Assembly: GCF_015679185.1 (NCBI RefSeq)
Contig: NZ_CP064939.1
Coordinates: 4,154,001-4,218,000 of the forward strand
DNA length: 64,000 nt
Reading direction: 5' to 3'
Source of the DNA: Pedobacter endophyticus
Lineage (GTDB): Bacteria > Bacteroidota > Bacteroidia > Sphingobacteriales > Sphingobacteriaceae
A program made the position numbers and the translations under genes. Below the pieces are notes generated by a model that was given only the letters and a program-made list of their open reading frames with translations, ran no database searches and was not told the origin of the DNA. Of this stretch, positions 16,533 through 24,590 are shown in pieces; the first letter of the stretch is position 1, and each line of letters starts with the position of its first letter.

Positions 16533-17492
16533 ATGAAAGTATTTATAAGTGGCAATATTGCTTCGATTGGATTAAAACAATTGGAAGAAAACAACATTTC
16601 GTTTACGCAATGGAATGAAGACAGACAAATTACCGCGGAAGAGCTGATTGAAGCCTGCAAAGATGTTGACGGACTTGTTAGTGTAGGCCCGAACAAATTG
16701 AACGCTGAATTTTTAAACGCTTGTAAACATTTAAAGGTTATCGCGCTTCATTCGGTAGGTTTTGATCAGGTAGATGTTGGTGAAGCAAAAAAACTGGGGA
16801 TCAAAATTGGCAACACGCCCGGGGTATTAAGCGCTGCAACCGCCGACACTGCGTTTTTGCTGATGCTTGCGGTTTCGAGAAAGGCGTTTTACCTGCACAA
16901 AAAAATTATTAGCGGCGACTGGAAAAATTATGAGCCTACGCCCGAACTGGGCATAGAGTTAAATGATAAAACGCTTGGCGTTTTCGGTATGGGCAAAATT
17001 GGTTCGGAGCTGGCCAAAAAGTGTGTTGCCGCTTACGGAATGAAGGTAATTTATCATAACCGATCGCGTAACGAGGAAGCTGAGAAAGAGCTCGAGGCCA
17101 AATATGTGTCGTTTGAAGAGTTACTTGCAGAAAGTGATGTGCTTTCTGTACACACCGCATTAACATCAGAAACCGAGGGAAAATTCTCAGCTGCGGTTTT
17201 CAAGCAGATGAAGCCAACCGCTATTTTTGTAAACACGGCAAGGGGTGCAATACATAACGAAGCTGATCTGATTGAAGCCTTGAAAGACGGTACGATTTGG
17301 GGAGCGGGATTAGATGTAACTAATCCGGAGCCTATGGATAAGGATAATCCACTCTTAAGCATGGAAAACGTTGCCGTTTTGCCGCACATTGGCTCTGCAA
17401 CGGTAGAAACGCGTGCAGCAATGGCCGAGCTGATTGCCGAAAATATTGTGGCGGGCTTAAAAGGAGACAAGCTACCTCATGAGGTAGAATAA
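16533..17492 (+). CDS. D-isomer 2-hydroxyacid dehydrogenase (NAD-dependent)
   Basis: 319 residues with the two-part Rossmann architecture of the family. The signature GVFGMGKIGSELAKK (about 150-164) binds NAD(P). VNTARGAIHNEADLIEALKDG and WGAGLDVTNPEP carry the usual catalytic Arg/Glu region, and LPHIGSAT gives the catalytic His. It is most similar in pattern to glyoxylate/hydroxypyruvate reductases or D-glycerate dehydrogenases, reducing 2-oxoacids in the cytoplasm. It stands alone, flanked by a palindromic element upstream and a hairpin downstream. The precise substrate cannot be fixed. Confidence 0.88.
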   Translation: MKVFISGNIASIGLKQLEENNISFTQWNEDRQITAEELIEACKDVDGLVSVGPNKLNAEFLNACKHLKVIALHSVGFDQVDVGEAKKLGIKIGNTPGVLSAATADTAFLLMLAVSRKAFYLHKKIISGDWKNYEPTPELGIELNDKTLGVFGMGKIGSELAKKCVAAYGMKVIYHNRSRNEEAEKELEAKYVSFEELLAESDVLSVHTALTSETEGKFSAAVFKQMKPTAIFVNTARGAIHNEADLIEALKDGTIWGAGLDVTNPEPMDKDNPLLSMENVAVLPHIGSATVETRAAMAELIAENIVAGLKGDKLPHEVE

Positions 17493-17512
17493 GCAGCTTA
17501 ATTTAGCGAACA

Positions 17513-17545
17513 AAGAAGTCAAGTTTCTAAAAAACTCGACTTCTT
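17513..17545. terminator. AAGAAGTC-type hairpin between convergent genes
   Basis: AAGAAGTC-AAGTTT pairs with AAACTC-GACTTCTT around a short A-rich loop. It lies between the convergent dehydrogenase and the 908-residue gene. The same stem family occurs at 49552-49585 and 58700-58732, again just after stop codons. Confidence 0.75.
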
Positions 17546-17572
17546 CAAATCCTGTCCGATCTGGGATCAGAA

Positions 17573-20299
17573 TTACTTCACTGTATATTTGAAAATCGAT
17601 CTGCCAAGGTTACCGTTGGCGTCAATTCCTTCGATGGTAACTTTGTATTGCCCTTTACCATCGGCATTGTAAAACTCGAATGAAGCGTTTCCTGTAGCAT
17701 CGGTAACAATTTTTGGATTCCAGTAAATGGTGGTTCTCAAATCATTGCGATTCATGCTCGTTGGGGTTTCATATTTGGGTGAGTAAAACTGCCTTTCTTT
17801 ATCGTAGCCGCCCGGAGAAAATGTCAATTCGTAATATTTTGGCAGCAAATCCATTAATTGTGCCTTCGATATTTTTTGTCCTTTCGGCATTTTCTTTTGA
17901 TTAAAAACCAACACCCCGTTAACGTTATTCGTCCGGTTTACCAGGCCAAGATCGTCTCTTAAAAAGATTTCTATCGATTCGAGCATGTTCACATCAATGG
18001 TATTAATCTGATTTACATCAACGTTCATCCCGTTGATAAAAATCCCCATTGGTGTTCTGTTGCCGGCGTTATAATCTCTGCTCACATAAAAATTACCATC
18101 GGCAAAAGTTACGCCTGCAAGCATGCCCTGTAAACAGTTAATCAGCAATCCACAGCCCTTTAAACGATCGCCGGAAACCTCGTGATCGGCAATTTGGCTT
18201 AATCCCGATAATGCCGGATAATCTTTATGGCTAACTTTTGGCGTTGCGGTAGCCTGAATGTTTACATCCTTCAAGGTGTGTAAATAGGCGTATTGCCTTT
18301 TACTGTTGGCCAGGTAAGTGGTTAAGGTACTATCGATGTTCAAAACCTCCTCGGCAGCGCTAAAATTTCGTGTTAAACTCGGTACCGGCGACCCGTTCAT
18401 TTGCAAAGTCATGCTTCTATAATTCGGGTTGTATTTCGCGGTAATGGTAACTTTCGACGAATCGTTAAAAACAAGATTTTTAAACCTAAAATTCCCTACT
18501 GGATCGGTTGTCCCCTCTAAATTAAAGCGCTTATCTGGGATGGTGAGCAATAGTTGTCCTTTTCGCACCGGAATGCCATTGTTCATTCTTAAAATACCCG
18601 AAAGCTCTATCCCTTGCTCGGGTAAGAAATCGATTTTGGGCAATTTGCCTGCGATAATATCGGTGTAGTTGAAGCTGCGGTAACCTTGAGTGAGTAAAAG
18701 CACATCAAGATCGGCATTTTTCTTGGCATCGGGTGCGTTGAAATAATAATTTGCCTTTTCAATGTAGCCCTTTACATCGCTGCTGAGTAAAAGACCTGTT
18801 AAAATGGTACTTGTGGCATCTTCGCTCGATGGAACTTTGGTTTCATCAACTACGGCAACAGAAAAATTTCCCTCTACTGGCGCACCGTCTTTTTTTGCAG
18901 CAACATTAATTTTTACCTTTTTCTTAATTCCATAAGTTGTTGCCGGGCTCGAAAGCGTAACTACCATATTGTCTTTATGCTGAACGAAAACCAGGCGCTC
19001 ACTCAATGGCTTTCCTTGTTCGTTAAATAAGGTGAGCTGCGCAATTCCATTCGGGAATTTAGATTTCAAAACCGATGTAAGATATTCTTTGTTGGAAAGC
19101 GCCGTTTGAGCGCCGTAACAAATAACACCTTTGCTTTGTGCAATTACATAGAATTTTTTGCCCTGATTTTCGGTAAAGAAAGCATCATTAGCCTGTATTT
19201 TAATGGCAATGTTATCTGCACCGGTGTTATCAACGGTTAGCGTAATCCCGTTAGGGGCAACGGCTGGCAGGTTATAGCTTTGGGTAGTTCCATCGGCATA
19301 AGTTACCGCGGCCTTGTAGGTTTTGCCTGCCTCGGCCAACAAATTAAAGCTCCCCATACCCAGGTGCTGGGCGGTAAATGTTGCTACCTGCTTGCCATCG
19401 TTATCCGTTACAATACCTTTGGAGCTAATGCCCAGTCCATCGCTTTTTACCGCTTTAAACGCAATTTTTGTATTCAAGCCGGCAATAAGGTTTCCCCCCT
19501 CCGGAAAAAACTGAAAGTCTTTACTAATTATTGCGTTCTTAAGCTGAAAACTGCTGGTAGCCACATCTTTTTCGGTGGTATTTATGCTTGTAATCAACTG
19601 GCCTTTTTGGAGCTGATATTCCGCCTTTTGTGCATGACTTAAAGCAATGGTTAAGTAGCCATTGGCATCGGTTGTTCCACGGCCTTTTTCGATAACCGTA
19701 TAACTGGTTACCACCTGCCAGCTTACGTTTTTATTGGCATAAGGCTTGTTATTGGCATCTTTAAACTGCACACGGGCATCAATTTTTTCTAATTTATCCG
19801 TCGAGGTATTTTTGTAGGTAATGTGGGTTTTAACTTCTTTATCAATGGCTTCGCCTACATAAAAGGTTTTGTTAAAAAACGCTGGGTCCGCCATGTTCAA
19901 CATCCACATGGTGTAGGCACGGATGTGATAATTGCCTTGTTTGTAGTTGACCTGATCGAGCGGAAAGTTCCCGTTGGCCAGACCGCCTGTAACCGGAAGC
20001 TTTAAAGTTTGTATCAACGAGTCGTTTTGATTGATTACATCAACATAAATGATTTTGCTCAGCCCCGATAAAAAGTTCTGATTTTCGGTAACATAAGCCT
20101 TAAACCAAACGGTGTCGGCAACTGCATAATAGGGTTTATCGAAGTGTAAGTAAATTTTTTCGGCAGGGAAATCATTTAACACCTTATTGGTTTTGGCAAT
20201 GATGGTGTTAATGCTTACTGTATCGGTTTGTGCCGACGAAGAAAGGTGTATTGTTGATAGAATTGAAAATATAATAAGCGTTGTTCTAAAAATCTTCAT
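17573..20299 (-). CDS. Large exported MG2-like / TonB-plug-domain protein
   Basis: 908 residues with a signal peptide (to SSAQ, about 24). The N-terminal KIYLHFDKPYYAVADTVWFKAYV is the macroglobulin MG2-like motif of Bacteroidota envelope proteins. Several beta-sandwich repeats follow (around 170-480), including FQFFPEGGNLIAGLNTKIAF. A TonB plug-like domain lies around 700-830 (FINGMNVDVNQINTIDVNM, ESIEIFLRDD) without a beta-barrel. The last segment ends in a beta-sandwich typical of periplasmic C-termini. Such proteins are common in Sphingobacteriaceae and are thought to act in outer-membrane trafficking or protease defence; the actual role is unknown. Confidence 0.82.
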   Translation of the reverse strand: MKIFRTTLIIFSILSTIHLSSSAQTDTVSINTIIAKTNKVLNDFPAEKIYLHFDKPYYAVADTVWFKAYVTENQNFLSGLSKIIYVDVINQNDSLIQTLKLPVTGGLANGNFPLDQVNYKQGNYHIRAYTMWMLNMADPAFFNKTFYVGEAIDKEVKTHITYKNTSTDKLEKIDARVQFKDANNKPYANKNVSWQVVTSYTVIEKGRGTTDANGYLTIALSHAQKAEYQLQKGQLITSINTTEKDVATSSFQLKNAIISKDFQFFPEGGNLIAGLNTKIAFKAVKSDGLGISSKGIVTDNDGKQVATFTAQHLGMGSFNLLAEAGKTYKAAVTYADGTTQSYNLPAVAPNGITLTVDNTGADNIAIKIQANDAFFTENQGKKFYVIAQSKGVICYGAQTALSNKEYLTSVLKSKFPNGIAQLTLFNEQGKPLSERLVFVQHKDNMVVTLSSPATTYGIKKKVKINVAAKKDGAPVEGNFSVAVVDETKVPSSEDATSTILTGLLLSSDVKGYIEKANYYFNAPDAKKNADLDVLLLTQGYRSFNYTDIIAGKLPKIDFLPEQGIELSGILRMNNGIPVRKGQLLLTIPDKRFNLEGTTDPVGNFRFKNLVFNDSSKVTITAKYNPNYRSMTLQMNGSPVPSLTRNFSAAEEVLNIDSTLTTYLANSKRQYAYLHTLKDVNIQATATPKVSHKDYPALSGLSQIADHEVSGDRLKGCGLLINCLQGMLAGVTFADGNFYVSRDYNAGNRTPMGIFINGMNVDVNQINTIDVNMLESIEIFLRDDLGLVNRTNNVNGVLVFNQKKMPKGQKISKAQLMDLLPKYYELTFSPGGYDKERQFYSPKYETPTSMNRNDLRTTIYWNPKIVTDATGNASFEFYNADGKGQYKVTIEGIDANGNLGRSIFKYTVK

Positions 20300-20727
20300 T
20301 TATGCGAAATTAATGGCTCAGACTGTAAATATATCCAATTAAAAATAGAGCGCCTAAACAGATGTGATGTTTAACATTTTTTTACATAAAATGAGGCATA
20401 GCCTATAACCGTTGACTGAAGTCAACGGCAATGAGCATTGTCATCCTGAGCGGAGTCGAAGGACAGATGTGATTGTTTTTCTTATAAAAAAGTTATTCGA
20501 TGCTTCTATTGACGTTATTTGGCAATTAGTTGATATATAGCCGTTAAATTGGGTTAGAAAACGATTATCGCAACCATGAACGGTCGTCATTCCCAATTAA
20601 ATTGGGAATCTTAACGCTAATGCGCTCGCTTTAGGGTTCCCGCCTGTGCGGGAATGACGACAGCCGCTTAACTAATCCACATTGAGCTTCAACTGACGGC
20701 CATGTTTCAGAATGTTCAAAAAAAAAA
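20300..20727. other. Intergenic repeats upstream of the MG2/plug gene
   Basis: No gene is seen. The stretch contains a hairpin CCGTTGACT/AGTCAACGG (20409-20428), a TCATCCTGAGCGGAGTCGAA dispersed-repeat fragment (about 20440), and the separate element listed at 20583-20661. Confidence 0.6.
20583..20661. repeat. REP-like element with 12-bp terminal inverted repeats
   Basis: Ends GTCGTCATTCCC (20583-20594) and GGGAATGACGAC (20650-20661) are perfect inverted repeats. An internal hairpin, ATTCCCAAT/ATTGGGAAT, precedes CTTAAcgctaatgcg. Related copies with GTCATTCCC...GGGAATCTTAAT lie at 59058-59086 and 62693-62720. Confidence 0.8.
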
Positions 20728-20750
20728 CGAGCCGCTGATTTAGCGGCTCG
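20728..20750 (-). terminator. Intrinsic terminator of the nitroreductase gene
   Basis: Perfect 9-bp stem CGAGCCGCT (20728-20736) / AGCGGCTCG (20742-20750). On the minus strand it is followed by a run of ten T residues, a textbook Rho-independent terminator. Confidence 0.95.
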
Positions 20751-20778
20751 CAGTGTATGTAATCAGGACGTGAATTTC

Positions 20779-21411
20779 TTACTTAAATTCGATTACGAAT
20801 TCATTTAATGGCGTACGAACCTTTTTAAGGTTTGCCAACCAGTCTGCAGATTCGTCTCTGTTGCCCAATGGTAATAAAGTTACGCTTTTTAATCCTTTTG
20901 TATCTAATCCCAAAAGTTTATCTAAATCAGGGCCATTAAAGCCTTCCATTGGTGTTGCATCTACCTTTAAAACGGCTGCCTGAGCAATGGCGATACCGAA
21001 ACCGATATAAGCCTGACGAGCAGCATGATTGAAGTTTTCTTCTGCTGATCTGGATAAAACCATTCCTTTTAACTGCGCTTTATAGGCGTCTGTTCCATTT
21101 AAAGGTAAGCCACGCTCGCTATTCATTCTATCGAAAATAGCGTCAATTCCTTCTTCGGTATAATTTTCCTGAGCTGCAAAAATCAAAAGGTGTGAAGAAT
21201 CTATAATCTGCGATTGCCCGAAAGCAATTGGAGCAATCTTTTCTTTTAATTCTTGATTGGTTACCACAACAACCCTGAATGGCTGTAGGCCAGATGATGT
21301 TGGAGCCAACAAAGCTGCTTGAATAATCTGATCAACTTTCTCTTGTTCTACCGGCTGACCGTTCATTTTTTTAACGGCATAACGCCAGTTCAGTGCATCT
21401 ATTAAACTCAT
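20779..21411 (-). CDS. NAD(P)H-dependent nitroreductase-family oxidoreductase
   Basis: 210 residues, the full length of NfsB/YdgI-type FMN flavoproteins. RYAVKKMNG and LAPTSSGLQPFRVVVV carry the FMN-phosphate and ribityl contacts; AARQAYIGFGIAIAQAAVLKVDATPMEGF and VTLLPLGNRDESADWLANLKKVR are the standard C-terminal blocks. It acts as a cytoplasmic homodimer reducing nitro or quinone compounds; the physiological substrate is unknown. Transcribed alone, with a strong terminator downstream. Confidence 0.92.
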   Translation of the reverse strand: MSLIDALNWRYAVKKMNGQPVEQEKVDQIIQAALLAPTSSGLQPFRVVVVTNQELKEKIAPIAFGQSQIIDSSHLLIFAAQENYTEEGIDAIFDRMNSERGLPLNGTDAYKAQLKGMVLSRSAEENFNHAARQAYIGFGIAIAQAAVLKVDATPMEGFNGPDLDKLLGLDTKGLKSVTLLPLGNRDESADWLANLKKVRTPLNEFVIEFK

Positions 21412-21716
21412 AATGTTGTTTCTTTCTTTATAGATACAAAGATGGATATTTCGGTAATACCATTTATTGATGTATGGTAAGAAATGGGGAAATATTTTAA
21501 GACTATTGACCTGAGTTCCTTTAATAAAACGTCCTTTTTACGTTATTCGGGACAGCATGACGACATGACTTGAACATACGGTTAACATGCTTTTTTATTA
21601 AAATATTAATCGAGCTGAGGCAATTAGATAATTACCACCTAAAAAGCGTTAGTACAGTTAAGCTGTTTTGCTCATTCCTTCCACTTTGGTCTTTCCGCTT
21701 TCATCTTCAGTCTTAT
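21412..21716. other. Gap with CT-rich micro-repeat tail
   Basis: No gene is seen in these 305 bases. The last part (about 21660-21716) is a degenerate CTTT-rich run (ctttggtctttccgctttca) that is purine-rich in the sense of the gene ending at 21717, one example of a recurring tail class in this window. Confidence 0.5.
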
Positions 21717-22826
21717 TTACCGAATGAACTTTAAATCGCTCCGAACCGGAAAATGATCAGACAATTTAGCTTCGGTGATTTTGTAATTCAGTACTTCCAG
21801 TTCTTTTGAGGTGGCGATATAATCAATTTGAAAATTTGGGAATTTACCGTTATAGGTTTTGCCAAGGCCCGACCCTTTTTTTATGAAGCTGTTATTTAAG
21901 CCCGCGGTAATTTGGGTTACCACGTACGATGCAGGGGTATCGTTAAAATCGCCGGCAATTAAATAAGGCGTTTTACACGTTGCCATTTCCTTTTTCATAA
22001 TATCTACCTGACTGCTTCGCTTTAAAAAAGCACTTTTAAGCATTCTTAAAATCCGTTTCGAAGGCTGCAGGTCGGTGTCCATCTTCTTAACTTTATCAAG
22101 ATAATCATAGTCTTGTTTCTCAAAAGAGATCGACTGAAAATGGACATTATAAATTCTTAAGGTTTTGCCCTGAACCTTTAAGTCGGTATAAATGCTCATG
22201 TTTCCCGGAACACCCTCAATAAAAGGAATTTTGCCGCTTCCTTTAATGGGGTATTTGGAAAATATGGCCAGTCCGATTGCTTCGTACTCGTTTTTATTGG
22301 TGGGCACAAAATAGTAAAACCGGGTGTTTAAAAGCGCTTTTAAGCTATCGATGGTATCGAACTTGCCCGTGTAGCGGGTGTAAAACTCCTGAAAGCAGAT
22401 TACATCTGGGTTTTGATCTTTAACCACCTGCAGCATTTGCGCTTTAACCGACTCATCGTTATCGCCTCCGTAAAGCTTAAAGTTATGAACGTTATAGGTC
22501 ATCATTCTGATGCTGCCCTCTGGCTTTTCTTTGCCCCCGGTGTCGCCACCGATTGCGAACGTAGCCTTTAGCGTTTTAAAGCCAATGGCGATGATAACAA
22601 TGGTAGCAATAGCAAACAGATACTTTTTGCGAATGAGCCACCACACAATAAAGAGGATGTTGATGAGCAAAACAAAAGGATAAGCAAGGCCGAAAAACGC
22701 GATGATGGCATGGTCTCGCGGGTCCATACTACCTGCCAAAATTCCGCATACCAAAAATATGGCCACGAGCATTGCAACAGGCATTAATAGCTTATCGAAG
22801 AAACTATATTTTTTTTGTTTTGCCAT
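21717..22826 (-). CDS. Membrane-anchored endonuclease/exonuclease/phosphatase family protein
   Basis: 369 residues. Three hydrophobic helices occupy about residues 12-90. A DNase I-like EEP domain follows: MTYNVHNFKLYGG, PDVICFQEFYTRY (catalytic Glu), IYNVHFQS, LIAGDFNDTPAS and LSDHFPVRSDL (catalytic Asp-His). This fold cleaves phosphodiesters in nucleic acids, lipids or inositol phosphates; membrane anchoring suggests a periplasmic or lipid substrate. Its start overlaps the stop of the rhomboid gene by one base (TAATG), so it is the last gene of a three-gene operon with two rhomboids, a pairing often kept in Bacteroidota. Confidence 0.9.
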   Translation of the reverse strand: MAKQKKYSFFDKLLMPVAMLVAIFLVCGILAGSMDPRDHAIIAFFGLAYPFVLLINILFIVWWLIRKKYLFAIATIVIIAIGFKTLKATFAIGGDTGGKEKPEGSIRMMTYNVHNFKLYGGDNDESVKAQMLQVVKDQNPDVICFQEFYTRYTGKFDTIDSLKALLNTRFYYFVPTNKNEYEAIGLAIFSKYPIKGSGKIPFIEGVPGNMSIYTDLKVQGKTLRIYNVHFQSISFEKQDYDYLDKVKKMDTDLQPSKRILRMLKSAFLKRSSQVDIMKKEMATCKTPYLIAGDFNDTPASYVVTQITAGLNNSFIKKGSGLGKTYNGKFPNFQIDYIATSKELEVLNYKITEAKLSDHFPVRSDLKFIR

Positions 22827-23683
22827 TAATCCTTGCTCGCCTTAAATAACTTTTCCTTTTCTGAAGCGGTTAGTTTATCGTACCCTGATGTGGAGATTTT
22901 ATCGAGAATCTCGTCAATTTCCTGTTGCGAAACGCCACCTTTGAACTCACTTTTTTTAACTGGCGGCTTTTCATTTTTAACCACACGTAATTTTGGCTTG
23001 CGTACGAAAATTTTGCTCCAATCGTTACCGTTTTGCAGGCTTTTTATAAATACAAACCCCAACAGGGCACCGCCAATATGCGCTAAACTTCCACCGGCAT
23101 TTACTGAACCTATCGCTATAAAATCGAGGATAAAATAGATGATGGCTATCCATTTAATTTTAACTTCACCAATAAACAAGAGCATAATTGTGTAGTTCGG
23201 TACCAGCGTTGCGGCTGCAAAAATTATGGCCATTACGGCTGCCGATGCACCAATTATGGTTGTAGCAATTAAACTGCTCGCAAAAACCGGAAATATATTC
23301 AACGCCAAAATAGCAAATAAGCCACCGGCTATGCCTCCGGTTAAATACACAAAATGAAACTGTCGGTTATTTAAGAAGTTCATAAAGATACTGCCAAACC
23401 AATAGAGGCCCAACATGTTAAACAGGATGTGAAAAATTCCATCGTGAAAAAACATGTAGGTAAAAATGGTATAAAACCTTTCGGGTAGCCGGGTAAAGCT
23501 GGCAGGCAGGCCGATATATTGACGTAGAAACCAGTCGAGATTTAAAGCCGAATTGCCCAGAAAGATGAAGACACCAATAATTGCGGTTATTAGAAAAATA
23601 ATAACGTTTATCCCAATGTAAAAAAACAAAGGGTTGCCAGATCGAAATATCTTGAATTTTAATTCTTTAAAAGTATTATTCAT
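22826..23683 (-). CDS. Rhomboid-family intramembrane serine protease, second copy
   Basis: Start set at the ATG at 23683 (285 residues), which overlaps the end of the upstream rhomboid by 8 bases; the longer frame to 23740 would only re-read that gene. Six hydrophobic helices are visible. FHDGIFHILFNMLGLYWFGS is the loop/TM2 motif, and GGSLAHIGGALLGF carries the catalytic His helix. The expected catalytic GxSG is replaced by TTIIGASAAVMAI, that is GASA, which retains the Ser. The C-terminal cytoplasmic tail has the SQQEIDEILDKISTSGYDKL motif typical of Bacteroidota rhomboids. Confidence 0.88.
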   Translation of the reverse strand: MNNTFKELKFKIFRSGNPLFFYIGINVIIFLITAIIGVFIFLGNSALNLDWFLRQYIGLPASFTRLPERFYTIFTYMFFHDGIFHILFNMLGLYWFGSIFMNFLNNRQFHFVYLTGGIAGGLFAILALNIFPVFASSLIATTIIGASAAVMAIIFAAATLVPNYTIMLLFIGEVKIKWIAIIYFILDFIAIGSVNAGGSLAHIGGALLGFVFIKSLQNGNDWSKIFVRKPKLRVVKNEKPPVKKSEFKGGVSQQEIDEILDKISTSGYDKLTASEKEKLFKASKD

Positions 23684-24389
23684 AAAGTGTATAAAAATTG
23701 TCTTTTCTATCTTTCCAAATTTTAACCAATATAAATCCAATAATAGCGCCGCCTAAATGGGCATAATGTGCAACAGAATCGCCAGCAACCTGGGCTACAC
23801 CTGAAACTAATTCAATAACTATATAAATCGGAATGATATATTTAGCTTTTACAGGAACGGGAATGAATAAGATCATCAGTTCTGCATTAGGGTAAAGCAT
23901 GCCAAACGCTACCAATAGGCCAAAAATGGCGCCAGATGCACCTAACATGGGGCCATAATATATATCGCCTAATAAGTTAAATTCTTCTTTACTTTTTGCT
24001 GAATAAGTAGATATATCCTGAATGAAGTGACCGACCGTTGAATAGATTTCGTACGATTGCACAGCCCATTGCAGCGCCAAAGCCCCAAGACCGGTAATAA
24101 AGTAAAATATGATGAATTTTTTTCCTCCCCAACGTTGTTCTAAAATGCTACCGAAGCTGTATAGGGCAAACATATTAAAAATAATATGGAAGTAATTTAC
24201 CGGGCTATGCATAAACATATAGGTAATGGGCTGCCAAATTCTAAAGTCGGGCGAATCGAAATAGTATACCGCAAACCATTGTACAAGCGGGTAGGTGTTG
24301 TTTGGATTCAGCGCCAATGTTCCGATGAAAAATAAGATATTGATAATCAGTAGGTTTTTAACTACTGGTGGTATATATATGTTGTTCAT
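23676..24389 (-). CDS. Rhomboid-family intramembrane serine protease, first copy
   Basis: 237 residues, with six predicted membrane helices. The motifs are canonical: FMHSPVNYFHIIFNMFALYSFGS (TM2), GPMLGASGAIFGLLVAFG with the catalytic Ser in GASG, and VAHYAHLGGAIIGF with the catalytic His. It cleaves transmembrane substrates within the inner membrane; substrates are unknown. First gene of the rhomboid-rhomboid-EEP operon, preceded by a 200-bp gap containing micro-repeats and MutL on the same strand. Confidence 0.92.
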   Translation of the reverse strand: MNNIYIPPVVKNLLIINILFFIGTLALNPNNTYPLVQWFAVYYFDSPDFRIWQPITYMFMHSPVNYFHIIFNMFALYSFGSILEQRWGGKKFIIFYFITGLGALALQWAVQSYEIYSTVGHFIQDISTYSAKSKEEFNLLGDIYYGPMLGASGAIFGLLVAFGMLYPNAELMILFIPVPVKAKYIIPIYIVIELVSGVAQVAGDSVAHYAHLGGAIIGFILVKIWKDRKDNFYTLYE

Positions 24390-24476
24390 TTATTTTTAAT
24401 ATTTTTACTGTTTCCCTTGCGGGATGTTTCATTAAGGCATTCAGCATTGCTATGAAGGGCTAGAAAATAGGCTAAT

Positions 24477-24590
24477 CTTTTAGCTTTAGTCTTCAGTCTC
24501 TAGCTTTCGTCTTTCAGCTTTTCCACCCTCAATCTTTCGTCTCTCTGACTCTCAACTCCTAACTCCGCCCTCAAAACTCCCAACTCCCAA
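24477..24590. repeat. Pyrimidine-rich micro-repeat tail after mutL
   Basis: Degenerate repeats of the type ctttagtcttcagtctctag change into repeats of the type aactcccaactcccaacta. The run ends at the base before the mutL stop. In the mutL sense it is a purine-rich tail. Confidence 0.7.

Noticed and set aside
22826..24389. Single fused rhomboid gene
   Set aside because: Two complete rhomboid domains with separate starts and an 8-bp overlap are visible, a normal operon arrangement.
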